Shown: positions 15,719 through 24,739, counted from the stretch's first letter. The stretch: 25,763 bases of DNA from an uncultured Thermomicrobiales bacterium (GCA_937891245.1 CALAGB010000428.1:1-25763), one strand, 5' to 3'. Notes: generated from the letters alone by a model not told the origin. Numbers and translations are program-made.

Positions 15719-18700
15719 GTGCAGGAGCGAGGTCCCGCACTAGATGTTGACGATCTGTTCGCGCCCGGCGGCTTCCTGATCGATACCAATGGAGATTCAC
15801 TCCCCGATTCCATTCGTGCCTGCATCGTACTTGAAGATGAACCCGATGCCGAGATGTGGTCCGCACTGCTCGATCTGGCGGCGAGGCTCGGCGTCGAAAC
15901 GTCCGGATTCACCCCGCCGCTCTTCAACGATAATCCGGCGTTGGACCGGCTCCCGATCGTCGTGCGTCGTGGCCGGAGCATTCGCCCCCACCTCGTCGCC
16001 GACGGCTGGCACGATCGACCGGCCGTCATTCTCGAAGGGGTCGATTCCATCCGCGATCTCACGCTGCGGGGGCGCTGCGTCGAAAGCAATTCCGCGAAGA
16101 GCAGCCAGCAGCCAGAAACGCTCGATCTAGCCCGGCTATTCGAGCGCGACGGACTGCTCATCGACACCGACGACAATCAGATTCCCGATGGCAGCCGACT
16201 CTGCGTCATGGTACCCGAGGATCTCCCTCGCTGCGTAGGCATGGCGCTCGCGCATTTCGTCGTGCGTCTCGGTATCGAAAGTTCCGGCGTCGATCTGCCG
16301 ATCGCGACGACCGCCGCGCAACCGTTCACCGGCTCCATCCCACTCATCATGCGTTTCGACAACTCCGCCGCCGCGACGCTGGCCGTCACGACGGTCGCGA
16401 ATCGGCCCGCGCTCGAACTGGTCGGCGATTCGAACGCGGTCGCGGCGCTCCTCGATCGCCTGGCGTTCAACTGGCCGGCCCCGCCCGCGTCAACGACGCG
16501 CATGGACGCGCCGGAAATCGCCAACTGGCTCCGCTGGAGCCTGGCTGCCTGGACGCCCGAGGGCCAGACGGCCGCACTCATCGCCGACCTCGAAGCGCCT
16601 CCGGCACGCACGACCGGCGCGCTCCGGCTGCTCGGCTCCGACCCCGACGAACTCAAGACGCAGACGAGACTCGCTCGCCAGGCAGCCGGGGAACGGCTGG
16701 AAATCTCCGGGCCGGGTCGTGCGCTGGCACTGTTCACCCAGGAATGGTCAGGACGCTGGGAAGTCGATCGCGCGCTCGATCTGCTGCACGAGCGCGTCGT
16801 GCCGGAACTCGATCGCCGCCTGCCGCTTGATCTCATGGTCATCGTCTCCGAACCGGCGCAGGTTCGGCAACGGTTGCGAGACCGGATCACGCGGGAACTC
16901 GTACAGGCCGGCTTCAAGCGCGAGCAGAGCCGTGTTCACGTTCTCGACGCCTACAAGACCGGGCTCAGCTGGCTGCGCGAGGTCGTTCTGCCTGCCTGGC
17001 GCCACATCGGAGGTATCGCCAGGATCGAACTCCTCTTCCAGCCGCTGGAAACAGCTGAAGGGGAGAACGCACTCGATCTTCGCATCCGCTGGCTACAGGA
17101 ACTCTTTCCGGCCGACGAGATACTGGCCGCGGCCTTTGGCCTTCCGCTCGAACGCGTGAAGCTCGATGAATACGACGGCGAGGAGATCTACCGCGTCAAC
17201 GCCTACGACGAGAGCGGCACGCTCCTCGCCTACGACGAGTTTTCACCGATCTGGAACCGGCGGCCGTATATCGGCCCGTTCCCAAGCGCCGGGCAGGTAC
17301 ATGTCGTCTCCGGTGGGATTCAGGCAAGGCAGGCCGACCTGACGCTCGTCGAGCCGCTACCCACCGATGCCGAGGCGTTCTGGGATTATCTGCACGAAGA
17401 GGTATTACCGGCCATCGGCAGCGCCATCATGCAGGAAACCGGCGGCGAGCCGCGGGCCGAGGATCAGCCGTTCTTCGATGAACTGCTCATCGAGGTGACG
17501 ATGAGCGAAACGAATGAACCGTTCGGGATTCGCGAGGAGATGAATTCAGCGGCCGAGGCGTTGCACGAGGACATCTATTTCAACATTCTCGATTATGTCG
17601 AGACGCTTGGTGCCGAAACAACCGGCGCGAAGCTTGGTGCACCGGGCGGCATCATTCCGATCGTGCACGTGCGGCCGGGGATGCCGCCACACGCGCGCAT
17701 CCGGCTGCGCGGACGCGCCCGCTCCGTCGCGCGACTGGAAACGGAAAGCGGCACGACCCCGATCGGTGAGATCCTGGCCACTCCACCGCTCGCGCCAACT
17801 GTTCGCTCGATCGCGATGATGGGAGCTGAAGCCCAATTGACGTTTCGGTTTGAATCGATCGATGAGGTGCTCCAGCGGCGACTGATCGCGTTAAGCCGAG
17901 TCGTCCCGGCCGATCCCGCGTTCCCCGCCCTCTTTGTGCATGCCGGCAACGCCGCGCCGGTCGCCCTCGGCTGGCCGAGCCCGCGAGACGTGCCCCAGAC
18001 AAGCGCCGCCGGTGAACCAGTTTCGGAGTCCCGCTTTCTCAACGAAACCTCGCTCGCGGCTCAGTTGCAGCGGCTCGCCGCGCATCCCGAGGTCCGTATC
18101 GAACCGGCCGTCGACTGGTCGTATCAGGGCCGCCCGATCCCCGGTATTGAGGTGACCGCGCCGATCACCAGCGCCGTCTGGTCACGCAAGAAACTCTCGA
18201 TCTTCAAGCCGACATTTTTCATCATCGCCCGGCATCACGCGAACGAGGTCGCAAGCACCACGGCTGCACTCAAGCTGGTCGAGCGCTTGGTCAGCGACAA
18301 CAAGTGGCGGCGCTTGCTCAGTCGCGTCAATATCGTCATGCTCCCGTTCGAGAACGCCGATGGCGCCGCGCTCCACGATCGCCTGCAACGCGAACATCCG
18401 ACCTGGAAGCACCATCCAGCGCGGTATAACGCCGTTGGCTACGAATTCGCCGAGGACAACAACAACCCGGATACGCCGTTCGGTGAGTCGCGCGTGCGCC
18501 GGCGCATCTGGCAGCGCTGGCTGCCCGATATTGTGGTCGATAATCATGGCGTCCCCTCGCACGAATGGGCGCAGATTTTCGCCGGGTTCGGCTCACCGCC
18601 ACGCTTCCGCACCAGCTACTGGCAGGTGCAGGCCATGATTTACGGCATTCTCTTTTTCATGGAAAGCGAGCAGTTCCCCGAGCATCGTCACGCCGCCCAT

Positions 18701-19126
18701 GCGCTACGTGAAGAAGTGTCTCGCGCGGTCTCGTCAGATGCCGAATTGCTTCAGTGGAATCGCTGCTATCGCGAACGGTATGTCAGCTGGGGAACACGCT
18801 GGGTGCCCGAGCGCTTTCCGGCTACCACTCATCGCGACATGATCTGGTACTTCGGCGGTTACCCGGCCGGGCAGGAACGCGCTCGACGCAGCCCGGCGGC
18901 GCGCTACCCCGCAGTGACGGTCGCGTCCTGGGTGACCGAAGTGCCGGACGAAACGGCACACGGCGAGCATCTGCGCCTCACCGCCAAAGCGCATCTCGTC
19001 GCGAATCGTGCCACCATCGATTTGCTGGCCGCATCGGCAACGCCGCCCGAGCGGCGTATGCTTCGGACGGCACGCGGCACACGCATTATCGTTAGCCGCC
19101 GCCGTCCCATCGTCATCGGTCCCTGA
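15719..19126 (+). CDS. Large multidomain M14-family zinc carboxypeptidase-like protein
   Basis: 1135 aa with no evident signal peptide. The C-terminal part (about 820-1135) has an M14 zinc-peptidase core: FIIARH-H840-AN-E843 supplies two zinc ligands and DN-H943-GVPSHEW the third; LPFENADG and RYNAVGYEFAEDNNN are between. M14 enzymes cleave C-terminal residues or amide bonds in peptides or cell-wall peptides. The N-terminus holds two copies of a roughly 60-residue unit (about 6-68 and 134-195) with calcium-loop-like GFLIDTNGDSLPD and GLLIDTDDNQIPD, each followed by LGVETSG or LGIESSG. A third, partial echo (LGAETTGAKLGAPGG) is near 630. The middle is unrecognised. I chose GTG 15719 because AAGGAGG (15708-15714) precedes it; the frame stays open to 15584, but that part overlaps the divergent gene. 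An in-frame start alternative is not evident. Confidence 0.8.
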   Translation: MQERGPALDVDDLFAPGGFLIDTNGDSLPDSIRACIVLEDEPDAEMWSALLDLAARLGVETSGFTPPLFNDNPALDRLPIVVRRGRSIRPHLVADGWHDRPAVILEGVDSIRDLTLRGRCVESNSAKSSQQPETLDLARLFERDGLLIDTDDNQIPDGSRLCVMVPEDLPRCVGMALAHFVVRLGIESSGVDLPIATTAAQPFTGSIPLIMRFDNSAAATLAVTTVANRPALELVGDSNAVAALLDRLAFNWPAPPASTTRMDAPEIANWLRWSLAAWTPEGQTAALIADLEAPPARTTGALRLLGSDPDELKTQTRLARQAAGERLEISGPGRALALFTQEWSGRWEVDRALDLLHERVVPELDRRLPLDLMVIVSEPAQVRQRLRDRITRELVQAGFKREQSRVHVLDAYKTGLSWLREVVLPAWRHIGGIARIELLFQPLETAEGENALDLRIRWLQELFPADEILAAAFGLPLERVKLDEYDGEEIYRVNAYDESGTLLAYDEFSPIWNRRPYIGPFPSAGQVHVVSGGIQARQADLTLVEPLPTDAEAFWDYLHEEVLPAIGSAIMQETGGEPRAEDQPFFDELLIEVTMSETNEPFGIREEMNSAAEALHEDIYFNILDYVETLGAETTGAKLGAPGGIIPIVHVRPGMPPHARIRLRGRARSVARLETESGTTPIGEILATPPLAPTVRSIAMMGAEAQLTFRFESIDEVLQRRLIALSRVVPADPAFPALFVHAGNAAPVALGWPSPRDVPQTSAAGEPVSESRFLNETSLAAQLQRLAAHPEVRIEPAVDWSYQGRPIPGIEVTAPITSAVWSRKKLSIFKPTFFIIARHHANEVASTTAALKLVERLVSDNKWRRLLSRVNIVMLPFENADGAALHDRLQREHPTWKHHPARYNAVGYEFAEDNNNPDTPFGESRVRRRIWQRWLPDIVVDNHGVPSHEWAQIFAGFGSPPRFRTSYWQVQAMIYGILFFMESEQFPEHRHAAHALREEVSRAVSSDAELLQWNRCYRERYVSWGTRWVPERFPATTHRDMIWYFGGYPAGQERARRSPAARYPAVTVASWVTEVPDETAHGEHLRLTAKAHLVANRATIDLLAASATPPERRMLRTARGTRIIVSRRRPIVIGP

Positions 19127-19146
19127 ACGAATGTATCGAGCGAGCC

Positions 19147-19656
19147 ATGCCAACCGTTGCCGGCCGCGCCGCGAAACGACCACAAGCAAACGCGCTCACC
19201 CGACGCGATTTCTTCCACGATGTCGCCGATGCGCTGCGTCAGTCGCTGCCCGAACCGCTCCGGGGTTTCGAGTTCTGGACCGGTGCCGAAAACTTCAAGC
19301 TGAATTACGGCCGTCCGCGTGTGCATTACGAGATCTGGACGAACGGACGCGACCGCCACATCGAGGTCGGCCTGCACTTCGAGGATGGACCGGAGAGTAC
19401 CGAGCGGCTGCTGCGCTTCTTCGATGCTCGCATCGTTGAAATCAAGCATGAACTCGGACCCGCTGTCGAACTGGAACGCTGGACCAATTCCTGGGGACAT
19501 CTCTTCCGGCTCATCCCCTACCAACCGTTGACCGACGAGCTTACCGCCGAGGTCAGCCAGGAGCTGACACGCATGATTTGCGTGCTGCAACCACTGCTCG
19601 ATGAAGCGCTGCCTCGGAAGCGCGCAACTTCGGCGATCTTACACACGCAAAGCTAA
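19147..19656 (+). CDS. Conserved-looking hypothetical protein, 169 aa
   Basis: Soluble, mixed alpha/beta protein with no signal peptide or membrane segment. It contains GFEFWTGAENFKLNYGRPRVH, shown only as a landmark, then HYEIWTNGRDRHIEVGLHFE, ELERWTNSWGHLFRLIP and a C-terminal helix (MICVLQPLLDEAL). Aromatic-rich motifs such as these suggest a real, conserved family, but I cannot name it. It starts 20 nt after the M14-like gene, so the two are probably co-transcribed and functionally linked. GC-rich third codon positions match its neighbours. Confidence 0.7.
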   Translation: MPTVAGRAAKRPQANALTRRDFFHDVADALRQSLPEPLRGFEFWTGAENFKLNYGRPRVHYEIWTNGRDRHIEVGLHFEDGPESTERLLRFFDARIVEIKHELGPAVELERWTNSWGHLFRLIPYQPLTDELTAEVSQELTRMICVLQPLLDEALPRKRATSAILHTQS

Positions 19657-19767
19657 ACCAGAGTTCGTCCGGAACCGGCGCGGGTTTTTCCTGACCGCCT
19701 CTCGCTTGCGCATAAACCTACAATGCGTGGACGACTCGCGGCGGGCGTGTAAGGGCCACACATCTCG

Positions 19768-20193
19768 ATGGCGAACTGGCTTGCACTGATCGACACCACC
19801 CTGATTCTCATTAGCGGAGTGTCGCTTCTCTTCGGCTATTACTTCATCCGCCACAAGCAGATCACGCGGCACCGAAACGCGATGCTGACGGCCTGCACCT
19901 TCGCCGCGCTTTTTCTCGTCGTCTATATCTATCGTTATCTGACCGAGCCGACCAAGGTCTTCGCTGGATCGGGTGTCGTCCGTGGCGTCTATCTCGCGAT
20001 TCTTATTACGCATACGATCCTGGCGACGGCCATCATCCCGCTCGTCCTGATCGTGCTCTATCGGGCGTTGACGAAGCAGTATGCGCGGCACAAACGGCTG
20101 GCGCGCAAGACGCTGCCGCTCTGGTTGTACGTTGCGTTGACCGGCTGGATAATTTATATGGCGCTCTACCAGATCAATTTTTCCGGGACGTAA
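19768..20193 (+). CDS. DUF420-family membrane protein
   Basis: 141 aa with four hydrophobic helices (about 5-25, 40-58, 72-97, 112-133). The sequence matches the DUF420 (YozB/CtaM-like) pattern: YYFIRHKQITRHRNAM with charged His/Arg residues after helix 1, LFLVVYIYRY, ILITHTILATAIIPLVLIVL, and RHKRLARKTLPLWLYVALTG near the end. Some members are needed for cytochrome oxidase assembly in Gram-positive bacteria, so the conserved histidines may contact heme or copper. No oxidase genes are visible in this window. AAGGG lies 12 nt before the ATG. The gene precedes the ABC exporter pair by 42 nt. Confidence 0.82.
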   Translation: MANWLALIDTTLILISGVSLLFGYYFIRHKQITRHRNAMLTACTFAALFLVVYIYRYLTEPTKVFAGSGVVRGVYLAILITHTILATAIIPLVLIVLYRALTKQYARHKRLARKTLPLWLYVALTGWIIYMALYQINFSGT

Positions 20194-20235
20194 GACGCAC
20201 CCCTGTGCGAAGCAGGAGAGAACGAAACGAATACG

Positions 20236-21150
20236 TTGCACGATGCCATAACCGTCCGCGCGCTGGTCAAAAACTACGGCGATCGACGCGCGGTCGATGA
20301 ACTGAGCTTCAGCGTCTGGCGCGGCGAAATCTTCGCCCTGCTCGGGCCAAACGGCGCCGGCAAGACAACGACGGTCGAGATGCTGGAGGGCTACCGAACC
20401 CCCGATTCCGGCGAGGTGCGCGTCCTCGGGCTCGACCCAATCCGCGATGGCGCCGAACTCAAACAGCGCATCGGCGTCATGTTGCAAAGTGCCGGTGTCT
20501 ATCCGACCGTTACCCCACTCGAAATATTGAAACTCTTCCATGATTTCTATCGCGATGCCGAAGATCCACACGAACTGATCGAGCTCGTCGGACTCGAAGA
20601 ATCAGCCCATACGCGCTTCCGCCAGCTTTCCGGCGGGCAGCAACGCCGACTCGCCCTGGCCGCCGCGCTCATCGGCAAACCGGAGCTGCTGTTCCTCGAC
20701 GAACCGACCACCGCGATGGACCCGCAGGCGCGCCACATGACCTGGGATATCCTGCAAACGCTGCGCGACCGGGGTCTGACGATCTTGCTCACGACACATT
20801 TCATGGAAGAAGCCGAGCGACTCGCCGACCGCGTCGCCATCATTGACCACGGCCGGCTGCTGGCGCTCGAAGAGCCACGCGTCCTGACGCAGACGAGCGC
20901 CGAAGAGGTGCAGTTCAGCGGCCCGGGTGGGCTCGACATGGCGCTGCTCAACCGCTTGCCCTCAGCGCATGGTGCCCGCGAGGAACGCCCCGGCTTCTAC
21001 GTTATGCAGACGGCACGGCCGCTTGATCTGCTCGTCGAACTGACGACCTGGGGACGCGACCGGGGGATATTGCTCAACGACCTGCGCGTCGGTCACGAAT
21101 CGTTGGAGGAGGTCTTCCTCCGCCTGACCGGACACGAGCTTCGCGAATAA
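20236..21150 (+). CDS. ABC transporter ATP-binding protein (CcmA/DrrA-like)
   Basis: 304 aa nucleotide-binding subunit. Walker A is GPNGAGKTTT (about 37-46), Q-loop MLQSAG, signature LSGGQQRR (131-138), Walker B LLFLDEPT (151-158), D-loop AMDPQ, and H-loop LLTTH. A C-terminal extension of about 80 residues (EEVQFSGPGGL onward, ending SLEEVFLRLTGHEL) is typical of drug or lipid exporters of the DrrA/NatA kind. It pairs with the permease gene 20 nt downstream. The start is uncertain: TTG 20236 is the only plausible start before the conserved ITVRALVKNYG, but AGGAGAG is 15 nt away, farther than usual. Confidence 0.92.
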   Translation: MHDAITVRALVKNYGDRRAVDELSFSVWRGEIFALLGPNGAGKTTTVEMLEGYRTPDSGEVRVLGLDPIRDGAELKQRIGVMLQSAGVYPTVTPLEILKLFHDFYRDAEDPHELIELVGLEESAHTRFRQLSGGQQRRLALAAALIGKPELLFLDEPTTAMDPQARHMTWDILQTLRDRGLTILLTTHFMEEAERLADRVAIIDHGRLLALEEPRVLTQTSAEEVQFSGPGGLDMALLNRLPSAHGAREERPGFYVMQTARPLDLLVELTTWGRDRGILLNDLRVGHESLEEVFLRLTGHELRE

Positions 21151-21170
21151 CCAGATCGAGAGACAAACCG

Positions 21171-21896
21171 ATGAAAGCGCTCATCGCCCAGACGAAAATG
21201 GAACTGATGCTGACCCTGCGTCAGTTCGAGGGAATGCTGATCACCGTTATCTTCCCTCCGGTTCTGCTCATTTTCTTCGCCGGTATCGGGGTCAAGCCTT
21301 CAAGCGCCGATCGACCGATTGACTTCCTGCTTCCTGGGATGCTGGCACTCGCCGTCATGTCGACCGGCCTCGTCAGCCTCAGCATCCGCACCGCCTACGA
21401 ACGCAACTACGGCGTCCTGAAACGGCTCGGCAGCACCCCACTCTCGCGCGGGCAACTCCTCATCGCCAAGATCATCTCGGTTATCGCCATTAATATCCTC
21501 GATATCGTCATTCTGATCGCGATCGCCTTCTTCCTCTTCGGTTGGCACCCAACCGGTGCGTTGCCGATCGCGATCTTCGCGCTGATTCTCGGAACAGCCA
21601 CCTTCTCCAGCTTTGGCCTGATGCTGGCCGGTTCGGTCCGACCAGAAACGACGCTGGCGGCGGCCAACACGCTCTTCTTTCTCTTTTTGCTGCTCGGCGG
21701 AATCGCCTGGCCGCTGGATAAACTGCCGTCGTTCCTCTCGGTTCCGGCGCGCATCTTCCCGTCGAGCGCCTTCGCCGACGCCCTGCGTGATTCGCTCGCC
21801 AAAAACCCCAGCTTCTCGCTCTGGAACATCCTGATCCTGGCTGCCTGGGGAGTGGTGACGCTTGTCATCGCCAGCCGGACGTTTCGCTGGGAGTAG
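21171..21896 (+). CDS. ABC-2 type transporter permease
   Basis: 241 aa membrane subunit with six predicted helices: MLITVIFPPVLLIFFAGIGV, MLALAVMSTGLVSLSI, IISVIAINILDIVILIAIAF, IFALILGTATFSSFGLMLAG, TLFFLFLLLGGIAWPLDKLP and WNILILAAWGVVTLVIAS. YERNYGVLKRLGSTPLSR is the conserved cytoplasmic coupling-helix region of ABC-2 permeases, and the late PLDKLPSFL...FPSSAFADALRD motif is also typical. With the ATPase just upstream it forms a complete exporter half-set that likely works as a 2+2 complex. Cargo unknown. It ends 9 nt from the convergent TrmO-FmdE stop. Confidence 0.9.
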   Translation: MKALIAQTKMELMLTLRQFEGMLITVIFPPVLLIFFAGIGVKPSSADRPIDFLLPGMLALAVMSTGLVSLSIRTAYERNYGVLKRLGSTPLSRGQLLIAKIISVIAINILDIVILIAIAFFLFGWHPTGALPIAIFALILGTATFSSFGLMLAGSVRPETTLAAANTLFFLFLLLGGIAWPLDKLPSFLSVPARIFPSSAFADALRDSLAKNPSFSLWNILILAAWGVVTLVIASRTFRWE

Positions 21897-21912
21897 CGCG
21901 ACGCGCTATTCC
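21890..21912. terminator. Hairpin across two convergent stop codons
   Basis: Nine-base-pair stem (21890-21898 with 21904-21912, one G-T pair) and a CGACG loop. It contains the TAG of the permease and the TAG of the TrmO-FmdE gene. No T-run follows on either strand, so it may slow RNA polymerase or protect 3' ends rather than act as a full intrinsic terminator. Confidence 0.4.
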
Positions 21913-22721
21913 TCTTCGTGAAGAATGAAAAGCTCTTCGAACGGACGGCGGCGCAGATTTTCGCGTTCCGCCTGGACGCAAGGATGGGGGAGGGCGGTCA
22001 AGCGACGCTTCTGGTATTCGAAGCGAATGCCCGGCTCGCTACCGGCCCGCAGGCGACCGGTACCGAAGGTCGCGCCCGTCAGCGCTTGCACGGCATCGAT
22101 CAAAATTGCACTCTGGACGTCCGAACCGGCCGCGATCCGTAACTCCGGATCCTTCGGCAAAATATCCCACTCGATCGCGATGTATTGCACCAACCGCGCT
22201 CCGGCAATCACCCCGCCGGTGATCGCGCCGTGGAAATGGCCCGCTTCGGTTTCCAGTTCGCCTAACCAGGTCGGATCTTCTTTATCGAGCACATAACGGT
22301 CACGCGCGCCGCGTGCTGAGAAGACGATGTCGTTGGTCGGAGCGTAGCGTCGAACATCGACGACCGGCGTTCCGTCAATGAAATCCAGTGCTTCGAACTC
22401 CAGCGTCGTACCACTCACGCTCAACAGTCGGGCCGGTGTACTGGCCAGCGAATTGGGACGCGTCGTGGACCGGAGGCCGAAAATGCCACGCCTGCGGTGC
22501 GTCGGCCGGTAGTTCGGCCGCACAATCTGCAGACGCTCGCGATCAGCGTCCTCCAGCCAGCCGGTAATCCAGAGGTGGGTGTTCTCTTCGATCAAATAGA
22601 GGCCGTCGGCGTACTCCGAGAAGAGGTGAACCTTCGCGGGCACACCCTGCGGCGACATTAAACGCCGGTCGCTCACCGGCGACTCAACCACGCCGATCTG
22701 GTAGAGATCGAAATCCGACAC
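21906..22721 (-). CDS. TrmO-like tRNA methyltransferase domain fused to an FmdE-like domain lacking cysteines
   Basis: 271 aa. Residues about 5-135 match TrmO/UPF0066, which methylates N6 of t6A37 in tRNA: IGVVESPVSD, HLFSEYADGLYLIEENTHLW, GIFGLRSTTRPNSLAS and FIDGTPVVDVRRYAP. Residues about 155-240 match the FmdE fold: GHFHGAITGGVIAGAR and ILIDAVQALTGATFGTGRL. In typical FmdE sequences these read FHGHxCPG and CxxDAxQxxTGCT; here the His is Ala and the Cys positions are Thr, Ile and Ala, so the metal/redox cysteines are gone. FmdE proteins are linked to molybdenum enzymes, and this gene lies 47 nt downstream of a molybdopterin oxidoreductase. GTG start with GAGGCGGG about 7 nt upstream. Activity of either half is untested. 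Confidence 0.8.
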   Translation of the reverse strand: MSDFDLYQIGVVESPVSDRRLMSPQGVPAKVHLFSEYADGLYLIEENTHLWITGWLEDADRERLQIVRPNYRPTHRRRGIFGLRSTTRPNSLASTPARLLSVSGTTLEFEALDFIDGTPVVDVRRYAPTNDIVFSARGARDRYVLDKEDPTWLGELETEAGHFHGAITGGVIAGARLVQYIAIEWDILPKDPELRIAAGSDVQSAILIDAVQALTGATFGTGRLRAGSEPGIRFEYQKRRLTALPHPCVQAERENLRRRPFEELFILHEEE

Positions 22722-22768
22722 CTGCGAACCCGCCTCAAGCTGCCAACGGAGGTCATGGGTTCGCGCTG

Positions 22769-24295
22769 CTAGGCGGTTGCCTTGGCCGCGTGAACCTGAA
22801 CCGTATGATACCCCGTGGAGCCATCTGGCGCGGGCGGATTTTCCTGGTTCGTCTGTGTTTCGCCAGTGCCGTCAGTCGCACGTACCATGATCGAAAAGCG
22901 GCCCTCGGATGGTGGCGTCCAGTTGTAGGTCCAAATCGTCCAGGCGAGCGGTGACAGCGGTTTCTCCAGCTTGGCGTCGTTCCAACTGCGACCATTATCG
23001 CTCGAGAATTCGACCCGCTTGATGCCGCGACTCCCGGCGAACGCCACCCCGCCGGCCTTGACCGGCACGCCTGCCACGAGATCGGTCCCTGGTCGCGGGT
23101 AGTCGATGCGCGACATCGTCTGCTCGATCGCGACGTCGCTCCAGCCCTGATGCTGCCAGAAACCCTTGATGTCGCTGTCTACCAGATTGATCTTCGTCAA
23201 CCATTTGACGTTCTTCATGCCGTAGATGTTGGGGACCAGCAGGCGAACCGGAAAGCCATGTTCTTTCGGTAGCGGCTGGCCGTCGATTTCGTACACGAGG
23301 AACGTGTTCGGATCCATCGCCTTCTCGATCGGGAACGACTCAGTGTAGCCGTCGGCCGCGTGCAATTCGACGTCGACCACCCCCGGCTTCACACCCGCTT
23401 CATCCAGCAGTTCATGGAAGGGGAAGCCGGTCCATTCGCCGGTGCTGATATATTCGCCACCGACCTCGTTGCTAATGCACTCCAACGTGGCAATGTGTTT
23501 GGTCGCGTGCCGGGACTTGATTTCGTCGTATGTGTAGCTCTTCGGATGTTCGACCAGGCCATCGATCGTGAGATTCCAGCCACTGGCCGCGACCGACGGA
23601 TCGACGAAGTTCTTCGAGACGACATAGAAGTCTTCGATCGGCGTGAGCGGTGACGAGATCCCGTCCGGCGTATTCGGCGATGAGGGAACCTGGCTCTTCT
23701 GTGACAGCGCGACGAAGAATTTTCCGAGGTAGGCGAAGGCGAGCAGCACCGGCACACCAACGCCGACAAAGGCGACGACGCGACGGCGCGATTCATCGAA
23801 CGTGCTCGTCAGACTCATATTCGCCGTGATCCAGGCGATCATCAGCCCGGCAAAGAGGAGCGCGATGATGGCAAAGCTGAGAACCGATCGCGTCGTACCG
23901 GCGTTGGAATCCGCACCAAAGAACCCGGCCAGGCCAAGCGGAGATAAGACCGCACCGAGCAGAACGAACATCGCTCCGGATGTAATTCCAAAGAGCTTCG
24001 CGGGAGCTTCGCCGCGTTTCAGATAACCCGCCAGCAGACCGCCAACCAGCCCGCCGATCGCGATCTGACCGACGAAGATGCACGCAAACAGCAACGGTTT
24101 GGCAGAGCCTTCCAGCTGCCCCAGAACGTTGCTGAAGACGCTGAGCGGTATGAGTGAGGTGAGCCGGTCAGACAAAAGCTGAGCCGGAACCGGCGCGCTC
24201 CAGATACGACCGAGCAGCAACATAATGACCGAAGCAATAAGTCCGGCGGAGATGCCCGGCAGGTATCCATCGCTGGAAAACGTGAGTCGACGCAT
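22769..24295 (-). CDS. Membrane-anchored sulfite-oxidase-family molybdopterin oxidoreductase
   Basis: 508 aa. The first 195 residues hold five hydrophobic segments (about 12-32, 67-90, 103-125, 138-158, 172-195), an uncommon integral anchor. Residues about 220-390 are the oxidoreductase molybdopterin domain: DFYVVSKNFVDP, WNLTIDGLVEHP, and IATLE-C273-ISNEVGG, where C273 is the expected molybdenum ligand, then TGEWTGFPFHELLDEAGV and GFPVRLLVPNIYGMKNVKW. Residues about 400-508 are the Ig-like Mo-co dimerisation domain, ending GYHTVQV. Family members oxidise sulfite or reduce S- and N-oxides; the outward-facing domain and electron partner are not clear. AAGG precedes the ATG by 8 nt. Co-directional with the TrmO-FmdE gene. 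Confidence 0.9.
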   Translation of the reverse strand: MRRLTFSSDGYLPGISAGLIASVIMLLLGRIWSAPVPAQLLSDRLTSLIPLSVFSNVLGQLEGSAKPLLFACIFVGQIAIGGLVGGLLAGYLKRGEAPAKLFGITSGAMFVLLGAVLSPLGLAGFFGADSNAGTTRSVLSFAIIALLFAGLMIAWITANMSLTSTFDESRRRVVAFVGVGVPVLLAFAYLGKFFVALSQKSQVPSSPNTPDGISSPLTPIEDFYVVSKNFVDPSVAASGWNLTIDGLVEHPKSYTYDEIKSRHATKHIATLECISNEVGGEYISTGEWTGFPFHELLDEAGVKPGVVDVELHAADGYTESFPIEKAMDPNTFLVYEIDGQPLPKEHGFPVRLLVPNIYGMKNVKWLTKINLVDSDIKGFWQHQGWSDVAIEQTMSRIDYPRPGTDLVAGVPVKAGGVAFAGSRGIKRVEFSSDNGRSWNDAKLEKPLSPLAWTIWTYNWTPPSEGRFSIMVRATDGTGETQTNQENPPAPDGSTGYHTVQVHAAKATA

Positions 24296-24415
24296 AACCA
24301 GTACCTTATCAGATGGTTCCGGCGGCCCTATTCGTGACCAAGAACCCGTTCAATTGATTCTACGCTGCGACCCGCCACATTGGATGAAGTCTGCGTTACT
24401 CATCTAACAAAAGTA

Positions 24416-24658
24416 TTACGGCTTACCGCCGAAGATGCGGTCATGGGCGTGTTCCGGATCAAAGTCGCGATGCTGCGTGCGGAAAATCTCAACGCCGTCG
24501 CGCTCGACGACGCTGTAGACGGTTCCGATGCGCGCTTCGAGGCCCGGCAGATCGGTATGCGCCAGCAGGCAGACCGCGCTCGAAACGTACACGATGCGGA
24601 ACCCCTGGTTGCGAAACCACTCGATAATCGGCTCTGTCGTCTTGTCCACTTGACCCAC
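24416..24658 (-). CDS. Hypothetical protein, 80 aa, start uncertain
   Basis: Small acidic/basic mixed protein: TEPIIEWFRNQGFRIVYVSS, then AVCLLAHTDLPGLEARIG and YSVVERDGVEIFRTQHRDFD. It reads like a real folded protein rather than a shadow frame, but I do not recognise a family. The annotated GTG (24658) has no strong SD. The frame stays open about 50 nt further upstream without a better start, so the 5' end may be lost or misjudged. It lies downstream of the terminator at 24740, so it needs its own promoter. Confidence 0.5.
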   Translation of the reverse strand: MGQVDKTTEPIIEWFRNQGFRIVYVSSAVCLLAHTDLPGLEARIGTVYSVVERDGVEIFRTQHRDFDPEHAHDRIFGGKP

Positions 24659-24739
24659 TTCACCAGCGACAACGCGTATACGGCAGTCAGATCGTCGCAG
24701 TAAGCGCGCCGTGAATCAAGCAGGGCGGAGAGATAGGAT

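Noticed and set aside
19673..19689. Short AACC/GGTT hairpin followed by T residues
   Set aside because: A four-base stem is too weak to call an intrinsic terminator.
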